Source: Anaerolineales bacterium UBA6055 (GTDB lineage Bacteria; Chloroflexota; Anaerolineae; Aggregatilineales; Phototrophicaceae). From it: 64,000 bases of DNA. Every line of letters starts with the position of its first letter. Position 1 is the first letter of the stretch. Shown here piece by piece: positions 51,408-60,397 of the stretch. A model generated the notes under the pieces. That model saw nothing but the letters and a program-made list of their open reading frames with translations, searched no databases and was not told the DNA's origin. The stretch covers positions 62,001 through 126,000 of the forward strand of contig DIYL01000062.1 in NCBI GenBank assembly GCA_002428985.1. The letters are read 5' to 3'. The position numbers and the translations under genes were made by a program.

Positions 51408-51581
51408 ATGGAAAACGAATCAAAAACTTCAAATCGTATGGCTATCGGCATTGCATTAGGTATCGCTATTGGGGCTGCAATCGGGGTCGCTACAGATAAC
51501 ATGGGAGTTGGCGTCGGTGTCGGTGTAGCAATTGGTGTTGGCTTAGGAACAGTCTGGTCACAAGCGAGCAACAATGATTAA
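51408..51581 (+). CDS. 57-residue glycine-zipper membrane peptide
   Basis: ATG at 51408 with AGGAG 8 bases upstream; TAA at 51579-51581. The peptide has a polar N-terminus (MENESKTSNR), then about 40 residues of almost pure Gly/Ala/Ile/Val with Gly every fourth or second position (AIGIALGIAIGAA; GVGVGVGVAIG), broken by TDNM, and a short polar tail. It should form one or two glycine-zipper helices that oligomerise in the membrane. It overlaps the next gene's start by 8 bp. Such peptides occur beside membrane/XRE pairs in other bacteria; their function is not known to me. A toxin or bacteriocin-like role is speculation. Confidence 0.75.
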   Translation: MENESKTSNRMAIGIALGIAIGAAIGVATDNMGVGVGVGVAIGVGLGTVWSQASNND

Positions 51582-51951
51582 GCAATATACACGCCGTTTA
51601 ATCATCGGGATGGTCGCCTATCTGGCGATTCTCCCCATTTCATTGGTTCTGCTCAATCAGTTAGAAACCGTACCCACAATCATTCGACTGTTTATCGCAT
51701 TATTGCCTGTTGCACCGGCTATATTTGCGATGTGGGCACTGATGGAATATGTCCGCACACTGGACGAACTACAACAACGCATCCAACTAGAAGCATTTGC
51801 ATGGAGTCTGGGTGCAACAGGTATTGTCACATTTACACTGGGGTTTGCCGGAAATGCAGGATTGCCAACGCTTGATTTAATCTGGGTATTACCGATGATT
51901 ATCGTGTTCTGGAGCATGGGGCAAGCAATTGCAAGGCGACGATACGAATGA
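51574..51951 (+). CDS. Four-helix membrane protein of unknown function
   Basis: A 125-residue protein with four predicted membrane helices: about 8-28, 36-58 (IIRLFIALLPVAPAIFAMW), 76-96 and 102-118, with a basic C-terminus (ARRRYE). A charged EYVRTLDELQQRIQLEA loop lies between helices 2 and 3. It is translationally linked on both sides: its ATG overlaps the glycine-zipper gene's end, and its stop overlaps the XRE gene's ATG. Membrane proteins in such pairs with small XRE regulators are common, but their role is unknown; protection against the peptide or signal relay is conceivable. Confidence 0.75.
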   Translation: MIKQYTRRLIIGMVAYLAILPISLVLLNQLETVPTIIRLFIALLPVAPAIFAMWALMEYVRTLDELQQRIQLEAFAWSLGATGIVTFTLGFAGNAGLPTLDLIWVLPMIIVFWSMGQAIARRRYE

Positions 51952-52154
51952 AAAACCGATTGAAAGTCTTACGAGCAGAGCGGGACTGGTCGCAAGCAAC
52001 ACTTGCCGAAAAATTGGATTGCTCCCGCCAAACAATCAATTCCATCGAGAAGGGCAAATATGACCCGAGTCTTACACTGGCATTTAAGATGGCAAAGTTG
52101 TTTGAGATGCCAATAGAGGATATTTTTCATCCATCAGATGAAGATTTAGCTTAG
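51948..52154 (+). CDS. Small XRE/Cro-type DNA-binding regulator
   Basis: A 68-residue helix-turn-helix protein of the YozG-like XRE group: RLKVLRAERDWSQATLAEKL, recognition helix region CSRQTINSIEKGKYDPSL, then LAFKMAKLFEMPIEDIF. It has no effector domain, so it acts as a simple dimeric repressor or activator. It overlaps the membrane gene by 4 bp and probably controls its own operon through the dyads at 51309-51363. It converges on the deaminase gene. Confidence 0.9.
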   Translation: MKNRLKVLRAERDWSQATLAEKLDCSRQTINSIEKGKYDPSLTLAFKMAKLFEMPIEDIFHPSDEDLA

Positions 52155-52155
52155 G

Positions 52156-52548
52156 TCATTCAACGAGTTGGTAGCATTCGTCTAAACGTAATTCGACCAA
52201 TTCGATCCCGTGTGATGTCATAAACTCACGCGATGATGCACTGCTTTCCCAGCTTGCTCCTATAATCACTTTAGGAATGCCCATCTTTACAATCGCACCC
52301 GCACACATCAAACATGGGAATGCTGTTGTATACATGATGGTATCTGTATAAGTATCTTGTAATCCGGCATCACGAATCGCTTCAATTTCACCATGACTAA
52401 TTGGGTCGTTGTTTTGTACTGCAAGGTTGCGACCGATACCAATTATTCGATCACCACGTAATAGAACAGCACCAAACGGATGCCCATTTTCATCTTTAGT
52501 CTTTTGGGCTTCATCAATCGCCCGTTCCATATATTGGTCGATCATCAT
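52156..52548 (-). CDS. Nucleoside/guanine deaminase (cytidine deaminase fold)
   Basis: A 130-residue zinc deaminase with HGEIEAIRD (His zinc ligand and catalytic Glu) and PCLMCAGAIVKMG (two Cys ligands), preceded by HPFGAVLLRGD, the usual start of the fold. The length and short C-terminus fit guanine deaminase or a generic nucleoside deaminase rather than TadA. It is the last of three minus-strand genes. Confidence 0.85.
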   Translation of the reverse strand: MMIDQYMERAIDEAQKTKDENGHPFGAVLLRGDRIIGIGRNLAVQNNDPISHGEIEAIRDAGLQDTYTDTIMYTTAFPCLMCAGAIVKMGIPKVIIGASWESSASSREFMTSHGIELVELRLDECYQLVE

Positions 52549-52553
52549 TTATC

Positions 52554-53222
52554 CTAATCGGTATCGGGTAATAGCTTAAATGGCATATAAACTGGCTCAA
52601 GCGTGTCGGGATAGGTGTTTGCGTTATAGCCGGTGATAAACCCCGAATAACTGTCGACAGAAAATACCCATGGTTTGACATAGATTGTGCCATCATCAGT
52701 TAAGCGGTGGTAAATAGTCACAGTTTCATCAGAGTCTAATTTGGGGTATAGCTCAGCAGGTTTTTGTAGATTAGCTTCAAACGAAAAGTTGAAGGAGATT
52801 TCATCACATAAGCGCGTAATATGATCTGTCCATTCAAACATCGACTGTGGCACATCGGTCTTTATCAAGGACTGGCGGATGTATTGATGCGCAAGTTCGA
52901 CGAATTCGTCTTCATTCATCCATGTTAGCAGGCGTTTGATGTGCATCAGCACAATAATGTTTGCAACTGGATCATCTGTAAATCCATTGACGATACCTAA
53001 ACGTTGAATCTCACGCCATTCTGCGGGATCAGCTTCGCCAATTGGAGCGTTATCAACCAGCCCGTAACCACGGTCGTGAAATGTTACGCCCAATACAAAT
53101 GATTCAAAATTCATAGCAGGGCGGTCAAAGTTGTCATTGCCCCATAAACTGGCTAATATGCCCGAGAGTCTCCCATGTTCGGCTTGAGTAACGATGACGG
53201 GTCGCTTTTTTGATTTAAACAT
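52554..53222 (-). CDS. DUF3891-family protein
   Basis: A 222-residue soluble protein of the DUF3891 type: VIVTQAEHGRLSGILASLWGN at the N-terminus (a conserved His, then SG), GVTFHDRGYGLVD with two more His/Asp residues, and LLTWMNEDEF. The conserved His and Asp suggest an HD-like metal site, but no activity is known. It lies 18 bp after the PNPOx-like gene and 5 bp before the deaminase, so the three are probably one operon. Confidence 0.75.
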   Translation of the reverse strand: MFKSKKRPVIVTQAEHGRLSGILASLWGNDNFDRPAMNFESFVLGVTFHDRGYGLVDNAPIGEADPAEWREIQRLGIVNGFTDDPVANIIVLMHIKRLLTWMNEDEFVELAHQYIRQSLIKTDVPQSMFEWTDHITRLCDEISFNFSFEANLQKPAELYPKLDSDETVTIYHRLTDDGTIYVKPWVFSVDSYSGFITGYNANTYPDTLEPVYMPFKLLPDTD

Positions 53223-53240
53223 ATGATGTCCTATTGGGTT

Positions 53241-53810
53241 TTATGCTTGTTGATCACCTTCATGCATACCAAGTGGTGTTGGCAGTCCATCAAGGCTAAC
53301 ATAGTTCTTTTCTGCGCGATACGCTTTTAGACCATCCTCTCCTTTTTTCTCTGCCCAATCAAAGTGGATATCTCGTTCGCCGACATAATTATATAGGGGC
53401 ACACCAAATCCACATGATGTCTGGATTTTTGTAACATCAACGACGATTAGCTGACGCGTACTGGGATAAATCGTAAATTGGGGGCTGAGTTCTTCCCACT
53501 CTGGTGTGTCTGGCAATACTGTATGACCTGTGCCGTATAATCTTAGAATGTTGGGATTTCCCTCAAAGCTACACATCATGATAGTTATGCGCCCGTTTTC
53601 ATGGATATGAGCTGATGTTTCGTTGCCACTACTGACTAGATCCATGTACCCCACTTTATTTTCGCCGAGAACACGAAACGCATCTAGCCCCTTGGGTGAT
53701 AGATTGACATGTCCATCTGCTTGTAATGGGGCAGAAGCGACAAAGAACATGTGTTGTGCATTGATAAATTCACGGATGCTATCGGTGATTGTGTCATGAA
53801 ATTTTGCCAT
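53241..53810 (-). CDS. Pyridoxamine 5'-phosphate oxidase-family flavoprotein
   Basis: A 189-residue split-barrel FMN-binding protein. FVASAPLQADGHVNLSPKG at residues 23-41 matches the conserved start of the family (S-A-P-x-x-x-G-x-x-N-x-S-P-K-G), followed by MDLVSSGNETSAHIHENGRI and RLYGTGHTV. Members bind FMN or F420; PdxH activity is unlikely because the substrate Arg/His region is not recognisable. A ribosome site AAGGAT lies 10 bases upstream of the ATG. It is the first gene of three. Confidence 0.82.
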   Translation of the reverse strand: MAKFHDTITDSIREFINAQHMFFVASAPLQADGHVNLSPKGLDAFRVLGENKVGYMDLVSSGNETSAHIHENGRITIMMCSFEGNPNILRLYGTGHTVLPDTPEWEELSPQFTIYPSTRQLIVVDVTKIQTSCGFGVPLYNYVGERDIHFDWAEKKGEDGLKAYRAEKNYVSLDGLPTPLGMHEGDQQA

Positions 53811-53829
53811 TTGATTTTATCCTTTGTCT

Positions 53830-56800
53830 CTAAAATGGTAGTGGGATTGCATTGGTTGTTGTAGCGATGATAACACCTGCAATCAATGCGACAATTGCAA
53901 GAATTGCAACTATCATTAGGATTCTACGCAGTTGTCGATTATTATTTGCCCCTAAATTCGGGAGTTGATGGTTATGGACTTGTTCTATGATATAAACATA
54001 ACTATTTGCGTCTTCTGCAAGTCGTGTGAGTACACTACGAAATTCATTCGACTCGACTTCTTGTGCAGGCATGACATCGTCAATGAAATCAGCTAACGCT
54101 TGACGCTCGTCTTGATTTTTAAGTTGCATGTTTCTTAGGGCGGTATAGCTATTGGTTTGGAGTTGGCGACGACGACGTGTGGTCTCTGCATCATTTAAGA
54201 TCTTGAGAGTGTTATTCATTGCAATCAAATCATAGCCTTCACTGACCCGTCGAATAACACTTTCGTTAGAGATAATGCGTTCGCGGGTTGCGATTTCCTC
54301 TAGTTCTGTGATGTTATCATTGAGTGCTTGTGTGTAGCGATAGAGCAAAACGTCTTCTAGTCGTTGAGCAAGGGGTTTCAATAATTCAAGATCATAAATA
54401 TCAATTGTTTGTTCTAAATCGCGCAGGCGATCAACTGCTCTTTGAATTCTTTGCATTGCTTTGATTACTGACTGGGCTTTATCGAGTCCTTCAATGACAT
54501 GTTGTACACTCTGTGGCTCAAATGAAATCTCAAGCTCAATTTCTTGTTCACCCTCAGATTGATTGCCAAGATCTTTGATAATCTCGAGTAATTTTTCCCA
54601 GAAACTGATTTCATCATCGAGAAATTTTTTGATGTCTTCGGTGTCTACAGTTTCGACTGCGCGCATCATCGTGAAGTGTTGGCTGAGTTGCTCTACCATT
54701 TCTTCGGCTGTGCGGAGTTCTTCTGGTAATCGTTTATCGGACGGCATATCAAACAACTGTGCAAGATAAAAGGCACGTTCAATATGTTGACGCGACTCGC
54801 CATATTTATAGTCGTTGAAGGCTGTTGTTGCTTGTTCAAGTGTCTGCGTATATTCACGAACCAAATAAGCTTGGGAGTTCTGAACATGATGCCAGCGTCG
54901 TTCTTGTAGACGATTATTATGTCGAAGTGTGTCAATAATACGTTGCGTATCGTGAACGAGAATTTCTTCTTCGCGATCCAACGGTTTGTTTGCTTTGGCA
55001 TTATCTAGCGCTTTTTCGATCTGTCTCACTTTGCTGTCGATAATCTCATCAACTGCATTATCAATTGCTTCGCCGAATGCAACCATCGACTCATTATCAG
55101 AGTCTACTTTGCGCTTAATTACTTGATACAGGGTTCGAATTTGTCGCACTGTTGTACGAGATTGGAGTGCGGTTTTGAGCTGTTCTAATTTATTAATGAC
55201 TTGTTCAATCGCTTGGTCGAGCTCACCGTTGCTTCGTACGGTCAGCCGATTAAATTCCCCGATAATTGCGTCGATTGAATCTGCATCTTTGAGGAGTTGT
55301 TCGGCTCGGCGTAAGGTTGTACGAATATATTTGTGAAGCTGGATTTCTTGCCCAATCTGCATGACTGACGTTGGCACAGGTACATCTAACATTTCGTACA
55401 CTAACATCGATAATTCTGGTGGTAAGGCTTTCTCTTGTACCTTATCGTTCGTATGGGCGGCGAGGTTTGCTTGAATTGACGAGACAAAGCGTTTTAGTTC
55501 TGGATCTTGAACATTGGTGACATACACCCAACGTTGCTGAATTTTGTTAATATTTGGGATACGATTGATACCAATCGACCCTAATTCGTCATACACAAAA
55601 TCGACAGAATTTACAAATTGAGTCAAGTCCTCGAGGTCACGATAAACGGTTTTCCGCTCGTTATTTTTTCCGGGGACTGTGACGGTTGGGAGTTGTTCAC
55701 GGAAGATTGTAATCATATCTTCGTTTTCGGATACCAGCGAACTCAACACACTAATTTTTTCCTCGACCCCCATCGGTGCGTGCATGACTTTATCCCAGTT
55801 GCTACGGAATGTCTGATACCGCTCGATTGCATCACCTGCAACCTCATCGGCACTAAGCTCACTTTGATCTTTAGGCAACAACGCCTTACTAATCTTAATA
55901 GGTGCATATGGACGCTCAAGTGATGATTTTTCGAGGAGAGCTTCGATATTAATGTTAGTAGCACCTTCTCGCAGTTCGTTAAGGAAGCGCTCAACTGTTG
56001 CAAGGTCTTGTTGGTCAGCAAGCAAGTCTTCCTGTAGTTTTTGCAAGCGAACATCAATGCGTCCTTTAATGAACGATTTTTCCGCAACTTCTTGTAGTTT
56101 GGGGATAAATTGTTGAGTGTATGTCGCTATACGTTGCGTTTCGCTGACTGTCCAACCATCTTCGATTAAGGTTGTGCGTGGCGACTCGTTGATCTGTTTA
56201 ATTTGCGCACTGTAAATTTCGCTCGCTTCAATATCATCGAATAATGCTTGCATGTAGCTCATATTGACGATGTCTGGCGGATAGGTCGCACGAATATCAT
56301 CGCGGATTTTTTCAGCATCTTCAGTATCCCATAACCGCGATTCTAATCCAGAAACCATGTCGACTAATTTATCCATCAATGTTTTGAGCTCAGCCCCTTG
56401 GAGTTTCCCATTATTCTGTAGTGTCTCACCAATTTGTGCAACAGCATAACGATAATTGGATGAATTGGTTAATAGCTGGCTCGATGTAAATCGACTGCGC
56501 GCATTTTCGAGTTCTGCGACAGCATCTCCGTAGCGTTCATCGTTGAAGTACTCAATCGCTTGTCCGATGCGATCAAGATAGGCTGTTTTTAACAGATTAC
56601 CAGCACTCTTGACCTGATTGATATAGTCGCGTGTATGTGTTTCTGGGGCTACACGCAAGAAATAATCACCGATGTTCGCGATGCGACGTAATTGTGGTGG
56701 GCGAGCATTCGAAGCTTCTTGCAGTAAGTTTTCCATTTCGTTGGTAGCTGGGGTACTGCCATTTTCGATGCGTTTTGCCAAGTCGGATAACTGTTTCAGT

Positions 56801-57627
56801 TCATCCACTGCGGACATAAGTCCGTCTGCATTCGTAATCGCATCATTTGCATCTTGAATCATTAACCGTTCGATGAGGTCACGAATAGCAGTTTCTACTT
56901 GAATCCATGATTCAATGCCTGTACCTGTTGTATCAATGGCATATGAATTGTAGTTCTCAGGTAAACTATCAACTGTCGGTTCACCTTTAGCCCATGCTGG
57001 ATACCCTGTCAACAATTGGAAGAAAATACGCCCCAGATAAATTATATCCCGACGGCGATAATCTTCAGTTTCGCGGGTAGTATTCCAGTCAATAATCTTG
57101 ATACGTTCTACATCTTTATCCCAACGGATACGTGGCATTTTGACGAGTGGGTCGATATCAGTTAGAGCGAGGTTACCATCATGTGCTATCTGTGTGAGTG
57201 TCGCTATCTGGTGCATCGCATCCACAAATTGGTATTTATCGAGTTTCTGGTCGGTGATGCTTGGCGGAGCAATTTCAATTGCGATAGCTGTAGAATTATC
57301 TATATCAAATACGGATAAAAGTTGAATGACAGACCGTTGGTCTTTGGTATCGTTGGCAAAGGTGATGCGGTTTCGCAAAGACATATCGAATGACCAGTCA
57401 GCTGATTCTGCGGTATTCATATGATGCAAAACACTAATTTCACGCTCGACCTGTTGCATCCACTCGTTGATATTTTGTCTATCGCTCCGATGACGTTTGA
57501 TAGCAACCTTTAAATCAGGATTTTCGACACATTGAGCAATATGGATTTCGCTCATACGTCCGCGTCCGAGCAGTTGTTTATATTCGAATTCGAGTGTACT
57601 TTGTCCGTCTATTCTAAAACTCATCAC
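53830..57627 (-). CDS. Giant kinase-like/coiled-coil protein with C-terminal membrane anchor
   Basis: A 1,265-residue protein. Residues about 15-290 look like a protein-kinase domain: glycine loop GRGRMSEIHIA, VAIKRHRS (ATP lysine), LTDIDP where HRDxKP is expected, and IIDWN in place of DFG. Core Asp residues remain, but the motifs are degenerate (no HRD histidine), so it is a divergent kinase or pseudokinase. Residues about 290-1,215 are almost wholly charged helix with coiled-coil features. The last 33 residues are a membrane helix (ILMIVAILAIVALIAGVI) with no signal peptide, giving a tail-anchored, cytosol-facing arrangement. AGGAT precedes the ATG. The partner and target are unknown; a scaffold or envelope-stress sensor are options. 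Confidence 0.78.
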   Translation of the reverse strand: MMSFRIDGQSTLEFEYKQLLGRGRMSEIHIAQCVENPDLKVAIKRHRSDRQNINEWMQQVEREISVLHHMNTAESADWSFDMSLRNRITFANDTKDQRSVIQLLSVFDIDNSTAIAIEIAPPSITDQKLDKYQFVDAMHQIATLTQIAHDGNLALTDIDPLVKMPRIRWDKDVERIKIIDWNTTRETEDYRRRDIIYLGRIFFQLLTGYPAWAKGEPTVDSLPENYNSYAIDTTGTGIESWIQVETAIRDLIERLMIQDANDAITNADGLMSAVDELKQLSDLAKRIENGSTPATNEMENLLQEASNARPPQLRRIANIGDYFLRVAPETHTRDYINQVKSAGNLLKTAYLDRIGQAIEYFNDERYGDAVAELENARSRFTSSQLLTNSSNYRYAVAQIGETLQNNGKLQGAELKTLMDKLVDMVSGLESRLWDTEDAEKIRDDIRATYPPDIVNMSYMQALFDDIEASEIYSAQIKQINESPRTTLIEDGWTVSETQRIATYTQQFIPKLQEVAEKSFIKGRIDVRLQKLQEDLLADQQDLATVERFLNELREGATNINIEALLEKSSLERPYAPIKISKALLPKDQSELSADEVAGDAIERYQTFRSNWDKVMHAPMGVEEKISVLSSLVSENEDMITIFREQLPTVTVPGKNNERKTVYRDLEDLTQFVNSVDFVYDELGSIGINRIPNINKIQQRWVYVTNVQDPELKRFVSSIQANLAAHTNDKVQEKALPPELSMLVYEMLDVPVPTSVMQIGQEIQLHKYIRTTLRRAEQLLKDADSIDAIIGEFNRLTVRSNGELDQAIEQVINKLEQLKTALQSRTTVRQIRTLYQVIKRKVDSDNESMVAFGEAIDNAVDEIIDSKVRQIEKALDNAKANKPLDREEEILVHDTQRIIDTLRHNNRLQERRWHHVQNSQAYLVREYTQTLEQATTAFNDYKYGESRQHIERAFYLAQLFDMPSDKRLPEELRTAEEMVEQLSQHFTMMRAVETVDTEDIKKFLDDEISFWEKLLEIIKDLGNQSEGEQEIELEISFEPQSVQHVIEGLDKAQSVIKAMQRIQRAVDRLRDLEQTIDIYDLELLKPLAQRLEDVLLYRYTQALNDNITELEEIATRERIISNESVIRRVSEGYDLIAMNNTLKILNDAETTRRRRQLQTNSYTALRNMQLKNQDERQALADFIDDVMPAQEVESNEFRSVLTRLAEDANSYVYIIEQVHNHQLPNLGANNNRQLRRILMIVAILAIVALIAGVIIATTTNAIPLPF

Positions 57628-57795
57628 TGGTATCCTAATCTATCACTACCGTCCATATCCCTATCGTACACAGAATTGACAACCAGCACAACAACCGATT
57701 TGCCGATAGTGGATAAGCGGTATGTGAATCTATTTATTGTCGTATAGGACATGGTAAACTCTGCCGTGAAATAGTGATTCTAGTGAAAGATTTTT

Positions 57796-58965
57796 ATGAT
57801 GACAGATAAATTAAAAGTTGGCTTAATTGGGTGCGGTAATGTTGTCAGCTATGGACATCGTCCGGCACTAACAACACTCGAGGATGTCGAGCTAGTTGCA
57901 CTTGCTGATATTACACCTGCACGTCGTGAGATTGGTAAAGAATGGTTTAACCTTGATGATGATCAATTATATGAAGACTATAAGGATATTCTTGCTATAG
58001 ATGAGATTGATGTGGTGTGTGTAACTGTACCCCAGAAATTCCGTCGTCAGATCGTTTTAGATGCATTTGCAGCGGGTAAACATGTTCTCAGCGAAAAACC
58101 AATCAGTAACATCCCTGCGATTGCGTCAGAATTAATCCAAACGGCTGATGATGCTGGATTGAAATTTGGAATGGTACATAATTATCATTTTCTGCCAGAA
58201 TATCGCCAAATCAAACAGATGCTAACTGACGGTGTGATTGGAGATGTTCGCGTCGCCATGATGCACTTCCTCGGTGTGATTGATTATCCAGGAGCGGCGG
58301 AATATCAAGCAGATTGGCGTCATACGATGGCAGCAGGTGGTGGTGTCCTCATGGATATGATTCATGCTGTTTATCTATCCGAGTGGTTGATGGGTGCCCA
58401 AGCCGAACAAGTAATGGCATTTGTGGATGCACCAGAATATGCACATCGTGCTCCAGTGATAGAAGACTTGGCGATGCTACAGATTGCTTTCCCGACAGGG
58501 TATGCTTCGATTCATATGGGATGGGGTGAAGGTACGGGTGGTGTGGACATCACAGGAAGCGATGGACAAATTCGTATGCGCTATAAAGATTATCAAACGA
58601 GTGGGTTTAACCAGCCAGTTGAGTTTTATAGTGTAGACAAAGACTGGAAACGCACAGATCACGCGATTACAAATCTTGAGACACACACAGATAATATTGC
58701 ACGCTCATTTACACAACTCTGGGCGAATTTCCGCGACGCAATCTGGAACAATAGTGAACCACTAGCAACCGCAAAAGCTGGACAACGGGCGCTGGAGATT
58801 GCATTAGGTGCTTATGTCTCTGGGGTGACTGGACAAGTTGTAAAATTACCGTTTGATACCGATCATCCTGTGTATCAAAAAGGTATTGACGGTATTGTTG
58901 ACATCGAGGCGTGGGAACACAGTAAAACCAAATCGGCTAGTTTATTTGGGCTACGTGGAAAATAA
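57796..58965 (+). CDS. Gfo/Idh/MocA-family oxidoreductase
   Basis: A 389-residue NAD(P)-dependent sugar/inositol-type dehydrogenase. The N-terminal Rossmann domain has VGLIGCGNVVSYGH (residues 8-21) and GKHVLSEKPISN, the EKP dinucleotide/active-site motif. The C-terminal beta-sheet domain has DMIHAVYLSEWLMG with the usual His of the G-[GA]-x-[ML]-x-D-x-G-x-H region. The EKP lysine is retained. The substrate may be a free sugar or cyclitol, consistent with the IolM-like gene elsewhere in the window. It is monocistronic, followed by a strong terminator. Confidence 0.87.
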   Translation: MMTDKLKVGLIGCGNVVSYGHRPALTTLEDVELVALADITPARREIGKEWFNLDDDQLYEDYKDILAIDEIDVVCVTVPQKFRRQIVLDAFAAGKHVLSEKPISNIPAIASELIQTADDAGLKFGMVHNYHFLPEYRQIKQMLTDGVIGDVRVAMMHFLGVIDYPGAAEYQADWRHTMAAGGGVLMDMIHAVYLSEWLMGAQAEQVMAFVDAPEYAHRAPVIEDLAMLQIAFPTGYASIHMGWGEGTGGVDITGSDGQIRMRYKDYQTSGFNQPVEFYSVDKDWKRTDHAITNLETHTDNIARSFTQLWANFRDAIWNNSEPLATAKAGQRALEIALGAYVSGVTGQVVKLPFDTDHPVYQKGIDGIVDIEAWEHSKTKSASLFGLRGK

Positions 58966-59025
58966 TTTATAAACGGGTGTAGCAATTTGCCTATGGTGAA
59001 TTAGAATAGAAGACGCGAAGAATTG

Positions 59026-59050
59026 AGGAGAGGATCGACTCTCCTTTTTT
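59026..59050 (+). terminator. Rho-independent terminator after the Gfo/Idh/MocA gene
   Basis: AGGAGAG (59026-59032) and CTCTCCT (59039-59045) flank a 6-nt loop, followed by a T run (59045-59050). Confidence 0.85.
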
Positions 59051-59080
59051 GCGTATATAACACAGGGAAAATTCAACGCT

Positions 59081-60274
59081 ATGCTCAACCAAAACATTGC
59101 CAAACTACGTACACCGACAAACAGTATCGTTGCGCAACTCATGGCGCTGATGTTTTTCTCGTCAGTTGGGCGTGGGTTAGGTGTGCCGTACATCAACCTC
59201 TATCTGGATGGCATAGGTATCTCGGCGACTGTGATTGGCACAATTGTTGGTATTGCAGCGCTGGTTGAGTTGACGTTCAGTCCATTTTTGAATAACCTCG
59301 CGGATCGTTATAAACGCCACCGGATGTTGTTATGGTTTCAGTATGGTACATTTGCCATTGGTACATTTCTGGTGGCGACGACAACGAATATCTGGTTTCT
59401 AGGTCTTATTATCATTCTCATCGAATTGGGAAAACGCTCGGCAGTTGTCCTCAGCCTGCAACTGACATTGATTCGTTTGGAACAAATCCATCGTGACATT
59501 ATCGGGCGTGTACGGTCATTTAATGCGCTCGGCTTCAGTATGGCGAATATGTTTCAAGGAATTATATTTCTTGCATCGGGCTTTCTGGGGATGTTCTTGG
59601 TATCGGGTCTATTTACTGGATTATCGCTCTGGTTTACCCGCGTATTACCCAAGCAAGTGACAACCCGCAAAACAGATCAAACACTTGCGCCGCGTCAACG
59701 TAAATTCTATTTTATGGTGTTAATTCAGGTGTTTGTGATGTTGGGGCAACGGGCGGGCTTTGCATTCTGGCTGATTCACTTTACAAATAACCTCGGTGTC
59801 TACGTGGAAGACATTGGTATCCTCATCGCCATTTGGGCATTTGCAGAAATTCCATTTTTTATTCTGTTTGACTCACTCATCCGGCGTTTTGATGTGCGCA
59901 TTACGTATATGCTCGGGGCGACAGGCATGGGGATCATGTGGTTTCTCGTATCCATTGCGCCGTCGCCGGCTTGGCTTATTCCGATTTTGTTGATGCGCGG
60001 GCTGGTGTTTGCGTTGCTGAATTTATCAACACTAGTCTTGATCTCACGGATTAGTGACCCGCGCAATGTTGCCACCAATCAATCGCTACTACAAGTTACA
60101 GTTCCGGGGTTGGCGATGTTGTTTGGTGCACCGATTATGGGGTGGATATTCGATACTTACCCTCCACATATATTCTTCGGATTATGTTTGATGTTTATGG
60201 CGTTTGGTAGTTTAATCATGCTTATTGTGTATCGTTATATGACGCCAACGCTGGTTGAAGAGCACATGATTTAA
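59081..60274 (+). CDS. MFS transporter
   Basis: A 397-residue membrane protein with 11-12 hydrophobic segments. The helix 2-3 loop NNLADRYKRHRML is the MFS motif A variant. RDIIGRVRSFNALGFSMANM is in the middle and ISRISDPRNVATNQS in the second half. It looks like a sugar or multidrug type porter; the substrate is not readable. AGGGAAAA lies about 10 bases before the ATG. It follows the oxidoreductase after a terminator and is therefore probably transcribed on its own. Confidence 0.82.
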   Translation: MLNQNIAKLRTPTNSIVAQLMALMFFSSVGRGLGVPYINLYLDGIGISATVIGTIVGIAALVELTFSPFLNNLADRYKRHRMLLWFQYGTFAIGTFLVATTTNIWFLGLIIILIELGKRSAVVLSLQLTLIRLEQIHRDIIGRVRSFNALGFSMANMFQGIIFLASGFLGMFLVSGLFTGLSLWFTRVLPKQVTTRKTDQTLAPRQRKFYFMVLIQVFVMLGQRAGFAFWLIHFTNNLGVYVEDIGILIAIWAFAEIPFFILFDSLIRRFDVRITYMLGATGMGIMWFLVSIAPSPAWLIPILLMRGLVFALLNLSTLVLISRISDPRNVATNQSLLQVTVPGLAMLFGAPIMGWIFDTYPPHIFFGLCLMFMAFGSLIMLIVYRYMTPTLVEEHMI

Positions 60275-60397
60275 ACATGTTGGTTCGCTTTTGAATCAAT
60301 GCAAAAGTAAGTGGTTTTACGTTTCTTTGCTCACTACATGCCTAATATATCGCTTTAAACGACCTCTATATTTAATGTATTGTAATTAAAAAATAAG

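Noticed and set aside
51408..51581. Treating the Gly/Ala/Val-rich stretch as a simple DNA repeat.
   Set aside because: The codons vary, there is a good ribosome site, and the start and stop overlap neighbouring genes, so it is a coding glycine-zipper peptide.
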